NCBI RefSeq assembly: GCF_014359565.1
Contig: NZ_JACIZD010000001.1
Span: 310,001 to 374,000 of the forward strand
Direction: 5' to 3'
Source of the DNA: Immundisolibacter sp.
GTDB taxonomy: Bacteria > Pseudomonadota > Gammaproteobacteria > Immundisolibacterales > Immundisolibacteraceae
Length of the DNA stretch: 64,000 nucleotides
Made by a program: the position numbers and the translations under genes. Of the stretch, positions 48,870-57,596 are shown one piece after another. Under the pieces are notes generated by a model. The model had not been told where the DNA came from, made no database searches, and saw only the letters and a program-made list of their open reading frames with translations. Numbering within the stretch: position 1 is the first letter of the stretch; every line of letters begins with the position of its first letter.

Positions 48870-49219
48870 GCGACGCCGGCTTTGCGGTGCTGCGCACCGG
48901 CCTGCTGCTGACCCTGTCGAACGTGTTCATGACCTTCGCCTGGTACGCACACCTGCGCGATCTGCAGCACAAACCATGGCTGCTGGCGGCCCTGATCAGC
49001 TGGGGCATCGCCCTGTTCGAGTACCTGCTGCAGGTGCCGGCCAACCGCCTGGGTTACGGTCCGCTCAGCCTGGCGCAGCTGAAGGTGATGCAGGAGATCA
49101 TCGCGCTGTCGGTGTTCGTGCCGTTCGCGGTGTTCTACATGCACCAGCCGCTGCGGCTGGATTACCTTTGGGCGGCGCTGTGCCTGATCGGGGCCGCGTA
49201 TTTCATCTTTAGAGGTTGA
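48866..49219 (+). CDS. DMT-type small membrane protein (DUF486)
   Basis: A 117-residue protein of four hydrophobic helices. LSNVFMTFAWYAHLRDLQHK, LISWGIALFEYLLQVPANRL and LKVMQEIIALSVFVPFAVFY match the DUF486 branch of the drug/metabolite transporter superfamily. Start is a GTG overlapping the preceding stop. Substrate unknown. Confidence 0.85.
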   Translation: MSDAGFAVLRTGLLLTLSNVFMTFAWYAHLRDLQHKPWLLAALISWGIALFEYLLQVPANRLGYGPLSLAQLKVMQEIIALSVFVPFAVFYMHQPLRLDYLWAALCLIGAAYFIFRG

Positions 49220-49223
49220 GACC

Positions 49224-49514
49224 ATGAAAATCCGGCCAGCGCTGATCCTGATGGCGGCATGTGTGCTGGCGCAGGGAGCCTGGGCCGGCATACGCTGCGG
49301 CAGCAAGCTGATCGATGTCGGCGATTTTTCGGCCTATGTGCTCAGGCAGTGCGGTGAGCCCCAGTCCCGGCAGGTCGTGTCCGGCGCCGTCGGCGCGGAC
49401 AGCCCGCTGGTCGAGCAGTGGGTCTACGACTTCGGGACCAGCAAGCCCTTGCGGGTGCTGACCTTCGTCGGCGGGCGCCTGCAGCGGATCGAAGACGGCG
49501 GCCGGCCTCGCTGA
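49224..49514 (+). CDS. Secreted DUF2845-type protein
   Basis: A 96-residue protein with signal peptide MKIRPALILMAACVLAQGAW, probably cleaved after AWA. The mature part begins with IRCGSKLIDVGDFSAYVLRQ and CGEP, then LVEQWVYDFG and LRVLTFVGGRLQRIEDGG, which is the DUF2845 pattern with two cysteines. Periplasmic; function unknown. It ends the group of small genes. Confidence 0.82.
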   Translation: MKIRPALILMAACVLAQGAWAGIRCGSKLIDVGDFSAYVLRQCGEPQSRQVVSGAVGADSPLVEQWVYDFGTSKPLRVLTFVGGRLQRIEDGGRPR

Positions 49515-49537
49515 GGGAAGCTGACAAATCCATCCTG

Positions 49538-49563
49538 GATTTTCCAGCGCCATTGGGAAAATC
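49538..49563. repeat. Short inverted repeat after the DUF2845 gene
   Basis: GATTTTCC (49538-49545) and GGAAAATC (49556-49563) are perfect complements around 10 bases. A second small hairpin, CGCAGC-TTT-GCTGCG, follows a few bases later. Together they may end the small-gene transcript, though T-runs are absent. Confidence 0.35.
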
Positions 49564-49701
49564 GGGTAGCGCAGCTTTGCTGCGCGATGATCGCCCGGCG
49601 TAGCCAGGCTCCCCAGTTTTCCGATGGTTTACGGCGTTTCCCGATCCGACGGCCGTTGACTCAGGCCTCGTCCCGCACAAAGCCCATCGCCTTTCTATAC
49701 C

Positions 49702-49734
49702 ACTCCCGGCGCGGCACCATGCCGCGCCGGGAGT
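49702..49734. terminator. Perfect 14-bp hairpin between convergent genes
   Basis: ACTCCCGGCGCGGC (49702-49715) and its exact complement (49721-49734) flank a 5-base loop. It lies 15 bases beyond the stop of the DUF1329 gene and about 190 bases beyond the DUF2845 gene, so it probably terminates the former. No T-run is present. Confidence 0.5.
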
Positions 49735-49749
49735 CCTTGCTCGGATGCC

Positions 49750-51201
49750 CTACCGCACGCCGAACTTGCGAAGACCGGCCGGGGTATACAGCTCCGGATC
49801 CGGTCGACCCTTGGCGGTGAAGTCCGGCGGCGCGGCCGTGCCCTGCGGACCGACGTTGTAGAAGGAGTTGAGCGCCGAGTGCCGGCCGGAGATGAGGTCG
49901 GAGTGGTCGTCACCCCAGAAATAGGGCAGCGGCACGTTGTAGAAATTCATCAGATAGGACTCGGTCACGCGCCACAGATCGCCGCGGGCGTCGAACATGT
50001 CGCCGAGTGCGCCGTCCCAGCTGTCCTCGTCGATATAGGCGAAACGGTGCGGCGACAGGTGGCGAAAGCCGGGCTTCAGCGTGGCCTCCACCACCCACAC
50101 GCGGTGCAGTTCGTAGCGCTTCAGGTCCGGGTTGTTGTGGCCCTTCATGACGATGTCTTTGAAAGTCAGCCCCGGCTGGGCGAGCTTGTAGCTGTTGTAG
50201 GGGATGAACATTTCCTTGCGCTGCAGCGGCCCGTACTCGTACCACTCCTCCTGGCCGGTCAGCCAGAACACCCAGCGCGAGTCGCCCGTGCGCAGGCCGT
50301 CCGAGCCGGTGCCGGGGCTGTCGTAGAAGCCGATTTCCGGCGCCTTGCGCACCCGGCGCTGACCCGGCACGTACAGGTAGGCGTCGAAGGTGGTGTCCTG
50401 CAGGTACAGGCAGGCGCTGAAGATGGTGCCGGCGGTGCGCGGCGGTGCGAGGTCCTCCTGCGAGGCGCACAGGCCGCCGCCGCCCAGCCGGGTGAAGCGT
50501 TCATGCGTCAGCGGGGCGTCACCGCCGGCGTCCGGGCCGATCCATAGCGGCATCAGGAAACGGTCGAGCTTGACCTGTTCGGCGTAGCTGCCGTCCGGGA
50601 AGGCGTTGTAGCCATAGGCCGTTGCGGTATACCACTTACCGACGAAGCGGAAGGTGTGGTTCCACATCACCTCGGCGGCGTCGTTGGGGATCGGGAAGAA
50701 CACCCCCGGCTTCCAGGTATCGGACGCCAGGCAGCGCGTTTCGCGGTTCGGGCCGGGCGAGGGCTTGCACCAGTCGGCTCGGGTGGCGTTGTACAGCGAA
50801 TTGTCGTAGTGCCATTGTGGAAACGACGCGCTGCGGCGACTCGGATACACATTCATCTTGTATGTGTCCGGGTACTTCTTGAACATCGCGATCTGCCCCG
50901 GCGTGAGCTTGTCGGCGTACTGCTGATAGTTCTGCGCCGTGATCGTGAACAGAATCTTGTCGTCGGCGTAGGGGTCGATGTACCAGTCGCCCTCCTTGTA
51001 GCCGGCTGGCGGCGTCTTGATTCCCCCCTCCCAGGCCGGAATCGTCCCGTCCGCGTTGCCGGCCCGGATGGCGCCAAACGGCGTCAGTTCGGTGCCCTCG
51101 AGTCCCAGCTTTGCCGCTTCCTCGGGCGACACCTTGGCGACCGCTCCGGTCGCCAAGACCGCGCCAACCGCCAGAAAAACGCAATTGCGCCGTATATGCA
51201 T
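49750..51201 (-). CDS. Exported DUF1329 family protein
   Basis: A 483-residue protein with signal peptide MHIRRNCVFLAVGAVLATGA, likely cut after VAKVS or nearby. The mature start SPEEAAKLGLEGTELTPFGA and the segments AGNADGTIPAWEGGIKTPPA and SPHRFAYIDEDSWDGALGDM are characteristic of DUF1329, an outer-membrane lipoprotein-sorting-like family found with catabolic and porin-like genes. Function is not proven. The ATG at 51201 is chosen because it gives the signal peptide. It is divergent from an AAHS transporter, suggesting uptake of a shared substrate. Confidence 0.88.
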   Translation of the reverse strand: MHIRRNCVFLAVGAVLATGAVAKVSPEEAAKLGLEGTELTPFGAIRAGNADGTIPAWEGGIKTPPAGYKEGDWYIDPYADDKILFTITAQNYQQYADKLTPGQIAMFKKYPDTYKMNVYPSRRSASFPQWHYDNSLYNATRADWCKPSPGPNRETRCLASDTWKPGVFFPIPNDAAEVMWNHTFRFVGKWYTATAYGYNAFPDGSYAEQVKLDRFLMPLWIGPDAGGDAPLTHERFTRLGGGGLCASQEDLAPPRTAGTIFSACLYLQDTTFDAYLYVPGQRRVRKAPEIGFYDSPGTGSDGLRTGDSRWVFWLTGQEEWYEYGPLQRKEMFIPYNSYKLAQPGLTFKDIVMKGHNNPDLKRYELHRVWVVEATLKPGFRHLSPHRFAYIDEDSWDGALGDMFDARGDLWRVTESYLMNFYNVPLPYFWGDDHSDLISGRHSALNSFYNVGPQGTAAPPDFTAKGRPDPELYTPAGLRKFGVR

Positions 51202-51537
51202 CACCGTCCTCCTCATGCAACAAACCAGCACCGTGCAGGTGCGCCATGTGCGCATCAGGCAATGCCGGCCATCCATGGCCGAGGAGGCTCAGATCCTTGG
51301 GTTCCTCGAAAATCCGGGCGCCGGACGGATTGCTCCGCTCGGCACTTCTCGTCAGCCTCCCCGCCCTCGCCTGGAAATCCGTTTTTATAGTTCGGACACG
51401 GTCGATGCTGGCACTGGCCGGCAGTCATGTCAACGGTCGTTCAGTTAAGGTCGGCCGTCGACCAACGGACCAGGCGGTCGGCCGCAGCCGGCTGCTATGC
51501 TGCACAGTAGGACATCGTTGGGGGGAGGGGTAGAGGC
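51202..51537. other. 336-base divergent gap with no gene
   Basis: No open frame here looks real. On the minus strand there is a TTGACA (51428-51433) and, further on, a TATAAA (51384-51389), but they are not paired at normal spacing. A TATGCT at 51496-51501 may be a -10 for the MFS gene. The AACG-N2-CGTT dyad at 51432-51441 overlaps the TTGACA. Confidence 0.4.
51432..51441. promoter_or_regulatory. AACG-N2-CGTT dyad, possible operator
   Basis: AACGGTCGTT, the same half-site pair and spacing as the dyad at 40140-40149. It overlaps a minus-strand TTGACA, a position where a repressor could block transcription of the DUF1329 gene. Confidence 0.3.
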
Positions 51538-52872
51538 ATGAACGCCGGCGCGCGTCAGGGTTTGCCGCAGTGGTTCGATCAGGCACGCTTTGGCGCCTAT
51601 CAGGTGCGCGTGGTGCTGTTGTGCTTTCTGGTCACCACCTTCGATGGCTTCGATACGCAGGCGATCGCCTTCACCGGGCCGGCGCTCGCACAGGCGCTGG
51701 GTGTGGGGCCGCGTGGGCTGGCACCCATCGTCACGGCGGGCGTGGCCGGCATGGCGCTCGGCGCGGTGCTGTTCGGGCCGCTGGGCGACCGTTACGGCCG
51801 ACGCGCGGCGGTGTTGCTGGCAACGGCCGTGTTCGGTGTGTTCTCGCTGCTGACGGCTTTTGCCGTCGATGTCGAGCAGCTCATGGTGCTGCGTTTCCTG
51901 ACCGGCATCGGCATGGGTGGCGCGGCGCCGAACGTGTATACGCTGGCGTCGGAGTTCTCGCCCCATCGCCACCGCGGGCTGGTGATGCTGCTGGCCGGGC
52001 TCGGCTTGCCGGTGGGCGCCATCTTGGGTGGCCTGATCGCCGGGCAGGTCATCCCGGCCTGGGGCTGGCAGGGCGTGTTCGTGCTGGGCGGCGCAGCGCC
52101 GCTGCTGTGCCTGCCGCTGCTGTGGATTCTGTTCCCGGAATCGCCTTACTACCTGGCGCGACGCAATCAGCAGTCGGCACTCATAGCTTTGCTGGCGCGG
52201 GTGGCGCCCGCCGCTGCGCCGACCGCCGATACGGTGTTCACGCTGCCGGAGGCGCCGACCCGCGTCGGTGCCGCGGCCTTGTTCTCGCCGGCCCTGCGGC
52301 ACAACACGCTGGCCATCTGGGGCACCTATTTTTTCAACTGGGTGGCCTGGTTCGGGCTGGTGCTGTGGATTCCGTCGGTGCTCACCGCCGCCGGCCTGCC
52401 CCGGGAACAGGCCGGCCTGGCGACGGTGACGCTCAATGGCGCGGCGCTGGTGTTCATGCTGCCGCTGGCCTGGCTGTTGCCCAAACTGCCGGTACGCCGG
52501 GTCATCCTGCTGCTGCTGGCAGGCGCGGTGCTGGTGTCGCTGATGCTCGCGCGGGCCGGCGGCAACTGGCCGCTGGTGTTCGCGCTGGTCGGGCTCAGTG
52601 GCCTGTGCGTAGGCGGTCCGCAGATTGCCCTCAACTATCTGGCGGTGTCCATTTATCCGACCGCAGTGCGTGCCAGCGGGGTCGGCTGGGCGATCGGCAT
52701 GGGGCGCCTGGGTACGGTGGCGGGTGGCGCGGCCGGCGGACTGGTGCTGGCGGACTTCGGCCCACAGGGGTTTTTCCTGGCCCTGATCGTGCCGCTGGCG
52801 CTCGCCATCTTGGCCGCGTTGCTGGTACGCAGCGCCGATCATTCCGGCCCCGGTGACAACATCGGCGACTAG
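51538..52872 (+). CDS. MFS transporter, aromatic acid:H+ symporter (AAHS) type
   Basis: Inner-membrane importer of aromatic or similar acids by family. It has 444 residues and 12 helices. The first helix carries the AAHS hallmark TTFDGFDTQAIAFTGPAL, followed by the MFS motif FGPLGDRYGRRAAVLLA and the RFLTGIGMGGAAPN region. The ATG at 51538 follows a GGGGGGAGGGG tract. It is divergent from the DUF1329 gene and 132 bases upstream of the molybdenum hydroxylase genes, which suggests import of their substrate. Confidence 0.92.
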   Translation: MNAGARQGLPQWFDQARFGAYQVRVVLLCFLVTTFDGFDTQAIAFTGPALAQALGVGPRGLAPIVTAGVAGMALGAVLFGPLGDRYGRRAAVLLATAVFGVFSLLTAFAVDVEQLMVLRFLTGIGMGGAAPNVYTLASEFSPHRHRGLVMLLAGLGLPVGAILGGLIAGQVIPAWGWQGVFVLGGAAPLLCLPLLWILFPESPYYLARRNQQSALIALLARVAPAAAPTADTVFTLPEAPTRVGAAALFSPALRHNTLAIWGTYFFNWVAWFGLVLWIPSVLTAAGLPREQAGLATVTLNGAALVFMLPLAWLLPKLPVRRVILLLLAGAVLVSLMLARAGGNWPLVFALVGLSGLCVGGPQIALNYLAVSIYPTAVRASGVGWAIGMGRLGTVAGGAAGGLVLADFGPQGFFLALIVPLALAILAALLVRSADHSGPGDNIGD

Positions 52873-53004
52873 TTGCTAGAGTCCGCAACTTGGGTATTAC
52901 TGCACGCTGGCGCGACGCGCGGCAGGCCGTTGCCTTTCCACCACCATCCCGCCGCACAAGGCGGGATTCTGCCCACCCAGATCAGAGAAGGAGTCAAAAC
53001 GCCT

Positions 53005-53877
53005 ATGCACAGCTTCGATTACGCGGCGCCCACGTCGCTGGGCGAGGCTCTCACGCTGCTGGCGGGGGCGCGCGGCAATGCCCGCGTGCTGGCCGGCGGC
53101 ACGGACCTGATCGTCAACATGCGCGTCGGCCGGCGCAAGCCGGGCCTGGTGGTGGATGGCAAGCGCATTCCGGAACTGAACGAGCTGTCGCTGACCGCCG
53201 ACGGCCTGACGCTGGGTGCCGCCGTGTCCTGCCGGCGCGCCTACGAGCACGCCGAGGTGGCCAAACGCTACCCGGCACTGGTCGATTCCATGAGCCTGAT
53301 CGGCAGCGTGCATATCCAGGGCCGCGCCACGGTCGGCGGCAACCTGTGCAACGCGGCCCCCAGCGGCGACTCCATCCCGACCCTGATCGCGCTGGGCGCG
53401 GTGGCGCGGGTGCTCGGGCCAAACGGAACCCGTGAAGTGCCCGTCGAGGACTTCTGCGTGGCCCCCGGCAAGACCTGCCTGGCCGACGACGAACTGCTGG
53501 TCAGCGTGTTCATCCCGGCGCCGACGGCCAACAGTGGCGCCCACTATCTGCGCTTCATTCCGCGCAACGAGATGGACATCGCCATCGCCGGCGCCGGCGT
53601 GAGCGTGGTGCTGGACGCGGCCAAACAGAACTTCGTTTCGGCGCGCATCGCGCTGGCATCGGTCGGCCCGACGCCGATCTTCGCCCGCGAAGCCGGCGCC
53701 CTGCTGGCCGGCAAGCCGATCAGCGAGGATAGCATCCAGCTTGCCGCGGATTCCGCGCAGGCGGTCGCCAGGCCGATTACCGACATGCGCGGCACGATCG
53801 AGCAGCGCAAACATCTGGTCAAGGTGCTCACGGCCCGCGCGCTGCGCGGCGCCATCGAGCGTGCAAAGGGAGCTTGA
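53005..53877 (+). CDS. Molybdenum hydroxylase FAD-binding (medium) subunit
   Basis: Electron-transfer FAD subunit of a xanthine-oxidase-family enzyme. It has 290 residues. FAD-binding signatures are VLAGGTDLIVNMRVG and TVGGNLCNAAPSGDSIP. The CO-dehydrogenase-flavoprotein C-terminal domain follows. It lacks the cysteine-rich insertion that holds the [4Fe-4S] cluster in 4-hydroxybenzoyl-CoA reductase, so that enzyme is unlikely. The start ATG at 53005 follows GAAGGAG. Gene order is FAD, FeS, Mo subunit. Confidence 0.94.
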   Translation: MHSFDYAAPTSLGEALTLLAGARGNARVLAGGTDLIVNMRVGRRKPGLVVDGKRIPELNELSLTADGLTLGAAVSCRRAYEHAEVAKRYPALVDSMSLIGSVHIQGRATVGGNLCNAAPSGDSIPTLIALGAVARVLGPNGTREVPVEDFCVAPGKTCLADDELLVSVFIPAPTANSGAHYLRFIPRNEMDIAIAGAGVSVVLDAAKQNFVSARIALASVGPTPIFAREAGALLAGKPISEDSIQLAADSAQAVARPITDMRGTIEQRKHLVKVLTARALRGAIERAKGA

Positions 53878-53881
53878 AGCC

Positions 53882-54361
53882 ATGGCAAAGAAAACACACG
53901 TCGAAACAACCCTCAATGGCGAAGCGCTGGAATTTCTGGTCGAGCCGCGGCAGAGCCTGCTCGAATCCCTGCGCGACGTGGTGCACATGACCGGCACCAA
54001 GGAAGGCTGCAACGACGGCAACTGCGGCGCCTGCAGCGTCCTGCTCGACGGCGTGCTGGTGAATTCCTGCTGTGTGCTGGGCGTCGAGGCACAGGGCCGC
54101 ACCATCGAGACCGTCGAGGGCCTTGGCACCGCCGACAATCTGCACCCCTTGCAGCAGGCGTTTCTGGAAGAAACCGGCATGCAGTGCGGAATCTGCACGC
54201 CGGGCTTCCTGATGGCGTCCAAGGCGCTGCTGCAAAAAACACCCAATCCATCCGAGGACGAGGTTCGTCTGTGGCTGGCCGGCAACCTGTGTCGCTGCAC
54301 CGGCTATGACAAGCTGGTGAGGGCGGTCCTGAAAGCCAGTAAGGCAATGGAGGCTGCGTAA
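53882..54361 (+). CDS. Molybdenum hydroxylase [2Fe-2S] (small) subunit
   Basis: A 159-residue iron-sulfur subunit. The plant-ferredoxin-type cluster ligands are C43, C48, C51 and C63 (GCNDGNCGACSVLLDG, then NSCC). The second cluster uses C102, C105, C137 and C139 (QCGICTPGF and LCRCTGYDKL). All eight are in place. The ATG is 5 bases after the FAD-subunit stop; its TAA shares its last A with the ATG of the large subunit (TAATG). Confidence 0.96.
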   Translation: MAKKTHVETTLNGEALEFLVEPRQSLLESLRDVVHMTGTKEGCNDGNCGACSVLLDGVLVNSCCVLGVEAQGRTIETVEGLGTADNLHPLQQAFLEETGMQCGICTPGFLMASKALLQKTPNPSEDEVRLWLAGNLCRCTGYDKLVRAVLKASKAMEAA

Positions 54362-56679
54362 TGAACATGGAACCCGAATACAAACCCCGTCAGTGGCGTG
54401 TGCTGGGTACGACTCCGGTACGCCGCGACGGTATCGACAAGGTCACCGGCCAGGCCAAGTTTGGCGACGACGTGCACCTGCCGGACATGCTGCACGGCAA
54501 GGTAGTGCGCAGCCCGCATCCGCACGCTCGCATCAAGCGCATCGACATCAGCAAGGCGATGGCCCTGCCGGGCGTCAAGGCGGTCATCACCGGTGCGGAT
54601 TTTCCGCCGCTGAACCAGGCCGTGGTGGCGGCCGGCGAGGGCGGCAGCGTTAGCATGCAGGACATCGCCGACAACTGCATCGCCAAGCACACCGTGTTCT
54701 ACGACGGCCACGCCGTGGCCGCCGTGGCGGCCGAGAATCCGCACGTGGCCGAGGAAGCCGCGGCGCTGGTCGAGGTCGAGTACGAGATCCTGCCGTTCAT
54801 CCAGGATGTGCGCGAGGCGGTCAAGGACGGCGCGGTGGTGCTGCACGACGACTACGTGCCCGGCGCCTTCCTGTTCCCGACCCAAAAGGCGCTGCCCAAT
54901 GCCGGGCGCCTGCAGCTGGCGGCCGGTGACGTGGAGCAGGGCTTCAAGGATGCCGACATCGTGGTGGAGCGGGAATACACCACCGCCACCGTGCACCAGG
55001 GCTACATCGAGTCGCACATCACCACCTGCCGCTGGGACAGCGACCAGCACCTGACGGTGTGGACCTCGACCCAGGGCGCGTTTGCGATTCGCGATTTTCT
55101 GGCTTCCATCCTGAACCTGCAGCTGTCGCAGATCCGCGTCATCCCGATGGAGATCGGCGGCGGTTTCGGTGGCAAGGACGTGGTCTATCTGGATCCCCTG
55201 GCGGCGCTGCTGGCCAAGAAGACCGGCCGTCCGGTGAAGATGGCCATGACCCGCGCCGAGGTGCTCAAGGCCACCGGCCCGAGTTCGGGCACTTACTGCC
55301 GCGTGAAGATCGGCTGCAAGAAGGACGGTACGCTGGTTGCGGCCGACCTGTACCTGCTGTTCGAGGCCGGCGCCTACCCGGGTGGCCCGATCGCGCCCGG
55401 CGCCCTGTGTGCGCTGACCCGCTACAACATCCCGAACGTGGTCATCGACGGCTACGACGTGATGCTGAACAAGCCCAAGATCAAGCCGTACCGTGCACCC
55501 GGCGCCACCCAGGCGAACTTCGTGGTCGAGACGGTGATCGACGAGCTGGCCGAGAAATGCGGCCTGGATCCGATCGACTTTCGCCTCAAGAACGCCACCG
55601 TCGCAGGCGATCGCCTGATCATCGGCATGCCGGTGCCGCCGATCGGTACCGTCGAGATGCTGCAGGCGGTCAAGAAGCACCCGCACTACACGGCACCGCT
55701 GGGCGGCCCGAACCGCGGTCGCGGCGTTTCCTACGCCTTCTGGTTCGGCGCGGGTCTGACCTCCAGCTGTGAGATCCACGTCAACGCCGACGGCACCATC
55801 AACCTGGCCACCGGCTCGGCTGACCTGTCCGGCACGCGCATGACCCTGGCCATGCAGGCGGCCGAGGCGCTGGGCGTGCCGCTGAGCGACATCAGCTCCA
55901 GCGTGTCCGATACCGACTCCATCGGCTACACCTTCCAGTCGGTCGGCAGCCGCACGACCTTCGCCACCGGCTACGCCATCATCAAGGCGGCGCAGCTGGT
56001 GCTCGAGCAAATGAAAAAGCGCGTGGCGATGATCTGGGAGGTCGATGTCGCCGACGTCGACTGCACGGTGGAGACCGCCGGCGTGGCCGATTTCGTCGAC
56101 CGCAACGACCCGCACCGGCGCATGCACTTCAAGGAAGTGGCGGCGCGCATGGACGAGACCGGCGGGCCGATCTCGGCCGATTTCACTGCCAACCCGCATG
56201 GCGTCGGCTTCCAGATCGCCGCCAACATCTGCGACGTGGAAGTGGACCCGGAAACCGGCAAGGTGCAGATCCTGCGCTTCACCGCCTTCCAGGACGTCGG
56301 CAAGGCCGTGCATCCGGACTATGTGGCCGGGCAGATGCAGGGCGGCGCCGTGCAGGGCCTCGGCTGGGCGCTCAGCGAGGGCTACTGGTACAACAAGGAC
56401 GGCCGCCTGGCCAACGCCAGCCTGCTCGATTACCGCATGCCGACCGCGCTGGACGTACCGATGATCGACACCGTCATCCTGGAGACCCCCAATCCGGGCC
56501 ATCCGTTCGGCATCCGCGGTGCCGGCGAGGTGCCGATCGTGCCGCCGCCGGCAGCGGTTGCCAATGCCATCTACAACGCCGTGGGCGTGCGCATGACCAC
56601 CCTGCCGATGGCGCCCGGTGCGGTCCTGGAAGCCCTGTGGGCCAAGGAAGGCAAGCACGCCTCGGTGAAGGTGGCCTGA
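54361..56679 (+). CDS. Molybdenum hydroxylase molybdopterin-binding (large) subunit
   Basis: Catalytic subunit of a xanthine-oxidase-family hydroxylase or dehydrogenase, acting on an unknown N-heterocycle, aldehyde or CoA thioester. It has 772 residues. Cofactor loops include MEIGGGFGGKDVVYLDPLAA and KPYRAPGATQANFVVE. The catalytic glutamate is Glu723 in GIRGAGEVPIVPPPA. The CO-dehydrogenase active-site loop with VAYRCSFR is absent. It follows the FeS gene with a 1-base overlap and precedes a MoaD-like gene by 7 bases. Confidence 0.95.
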   Translation: MNMEPEYKPRQWRVLGTTPVRRDGIDKVTGQAKFGDDVHLPDMLHGKVVRSPHPHARIKRIDISKAMALPGVKAVITGADFPPLNQAVVAAGEGGSVSMQDIADNCIAKHTVFYDGHAVAAVAAENPHVAEEAAALVEVEYEILPFIQDVREAVKDGAVVLHDDYVPGAFLFPTQKALPNAGRLQLAAGDVEQGFKDADIVVEREYTTATVHQGYIESHITTCRWDSDQHLTVWTSTQGAFAIRDFLASILNLQLSQIRVIPMEIGGGFGGKDVVYLDPLAALLAKKTGRPVKMAMTRAEVLKATGPSSGTYCRVKIGCKKDGTLVAADLYLLFEAGAYPGGPIAPGALCALTRYNIPNVVIDGYDVMLNKPKIKPYRAPGATQANFVVETVIDELAEKCGLDPIDFRLKNATVAGDRLIIGMPVPPIGTVEMLQAVKKHPHYTAPLGGPNRGRGVSYAFWFGAGLTSSCEIHVNADGTINLATGSADLSGTRMTLAMQAAEALGVPLSDISSSVSDTDSIGYTFQSVGSRTTFATGYAIIKAAQLVLEQMKKRVAMIWEVDVADVDCTVETAGVADFVDRNDPHRRMHFKEVAARMDETGGPISADFTANPHGVGFQIAANICDVEVDPETGKVQILRFTAFQDVGKAVHPDYVAGQMQGGAVQGLGWALSEGYWYNKDGRLANASLLDYRMPTALDVPMIDTVILETPNPGHPFGIRGAGEVPIVPPPAAVANAIYNAVGVRMTTLPMAPGAVLEALWAKEGKHASVKVA

Positions 56680-56686
56680 GACCGGA

Positions 56687-56953
56687 ATGGCGAGCGTCTG
56701 GATCCCCGCCACCCTGCAGCACCTGACAGGTGGCGAGGCGGTGGTTCAGGCGCCCGGCAGCACGGTGCGCGAGCTCGTGTCCCGGCTAGACCAGACCTAT
56801 CCCGGACTGAAGGCGGCCATCGTGCAGGACGATGGCCGCCTGAAACCGGGCGTTGCCGTGGCGGTCGACGGCTACGTCACCAGCCTTGGCCTGTTCCAGC
56901 CGATCAAGGAACACAGTGACGTCCAGTTCGTGCCCGCCATCGGTGGTGGCTGA
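56687..56953 (+). CDS. MoaD/ThiS-family sulfur carrier protein
   Basis: An 88-residue ubiquitin-fold protein starting MASVWIPATLQHLTGGEAVV and ending FVPAIGGG. The C-terminal Gly-Gly is the thiocarboxylate site of MoaD and ThiS. In the middle, VRELVSRLDQTYPGLKAAIV and GVAVAVDGYVT are typical. It is 7 bases after the molybdenum enzyme, so it may supply sulfur for that enzyme's cofactor or for a linked pathway. No MoaE or MoeB is beside it. Confidence 0.87.
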   Translation: MASVWIPATLQHLTGGEAVVQAPGSTVRELVSRLDQTYPGLKAAIVQDDGRLKPGVAVAVDGYVTSLGLFQPIKEHSDVQFVPAIGGG

Positions 56954-57596
56954 GGCAGGGCCTGTTGCATGCTCGTGCCTGCCGCGGCGGGCTTCCTTCG
57001 GCGGTGGCGGGCGGTCGTGGGCGGGCGCGTTGTTGGTGTTGTGGCTGGCCACCCTCGGGCTGGCCGGATGCGGCCACGCACCGGCGCGAACCGGCTTGGC
57101 TGCCCCGCCCGCAGCTCCCTACCAGGACAACCTGCTGGCGGCCGAAATAGCGGCATCGATGATCGGCACGCCGTATCGCGCCGGCGGCGATCGGCCGCGT
57201 GAAGGTTTCGACTGCAGCGGCCTAGTCAGGTATTCCTATCGCCTGCTGGGCCTGGATCTGCCGCGCACGGCCGATGCGCAGCGGGCGGCCACGCAGCCCG
57301 TGGCCGAAGGCGCGCTGGCCATCGGCGACCTGCTGTTTTTCCGTATCAATGGCGCCATCAGTCATGTCGGCATTTATTACGGCGACGGCGAGTTCGTGCA
57401 CGCACCCTCGAGCGGCAAGGTGGTCATGCGCAGTCGGCTCGATGAACCCTACTGGCGGGCACGCCTGGACGCGCGCGGTCGACCGCTGCCGGGGCTTCAG
57501 GGCAGTGCCGGCAGCAGCCCGCGCAGCAGTTCCGGGGTGCTCACCAGCGCGGGCAGGTCGGCGGCGGCCACCGGCGCGCTGAGCAGGAATCCCTGA
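56943..57596 (+). CDS. NlpC/P60-family lipoprotein endopeptidase
   Basis: Probable outer-membrane lipoprotein that cuts peptidoglycan stem peptides. The lipobox is GLAGC in LLVLWLATLGLAGCGHAP. The catalytic Cys is in EGFDCSGLVRYSY and the His in NGAISHVGIYYGDGEFVHAP. The start is unsure: GTG at 56943 or 56946, overlapping moaD, gives an unusually long pre-cysteine region; later TTG codons are possible. The last 30 residues (after about RGRPLPG) go beyond the usual domain and overlap the 3' end of the convergent GGDEF-EAL gene by 100 bases. Confidence 0.85.
   Translation: MVAEAGPVACSCLPRRASFGGGGRSWAGALLVLWLATLGLAGCGHAPARTGLAAPPAAPYQDNLLAAEIAASMIGTPYRAGGDRPREGFDCSGLVRYSYRLLGLDLPRTADAQRAATQPVAEGALAIGDLLFFRINGAISHVGIYYGDGEFVHAPSSGKVVMRSRLDEPYWRARLDARGRPLPGLQGSAGSSPRSSSGVLTSAGRSAAATGALSRNP

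Noticed and set aside
51384-51433. TTGACA and TATAAA on the minus strand upstream of the DUF1329 gene
   Set aside because: The two elements are 38 bases apart, too far to form one promoter; each has only a poor partner.
53005-56679. 4-hydroxybenzoyl-CoA reductase
   Set aside because: The FAD subunit lacks the cysteine-containing insertion that binds the extra [4Fe-4S] cluster, and its length is that of ordinary family members.
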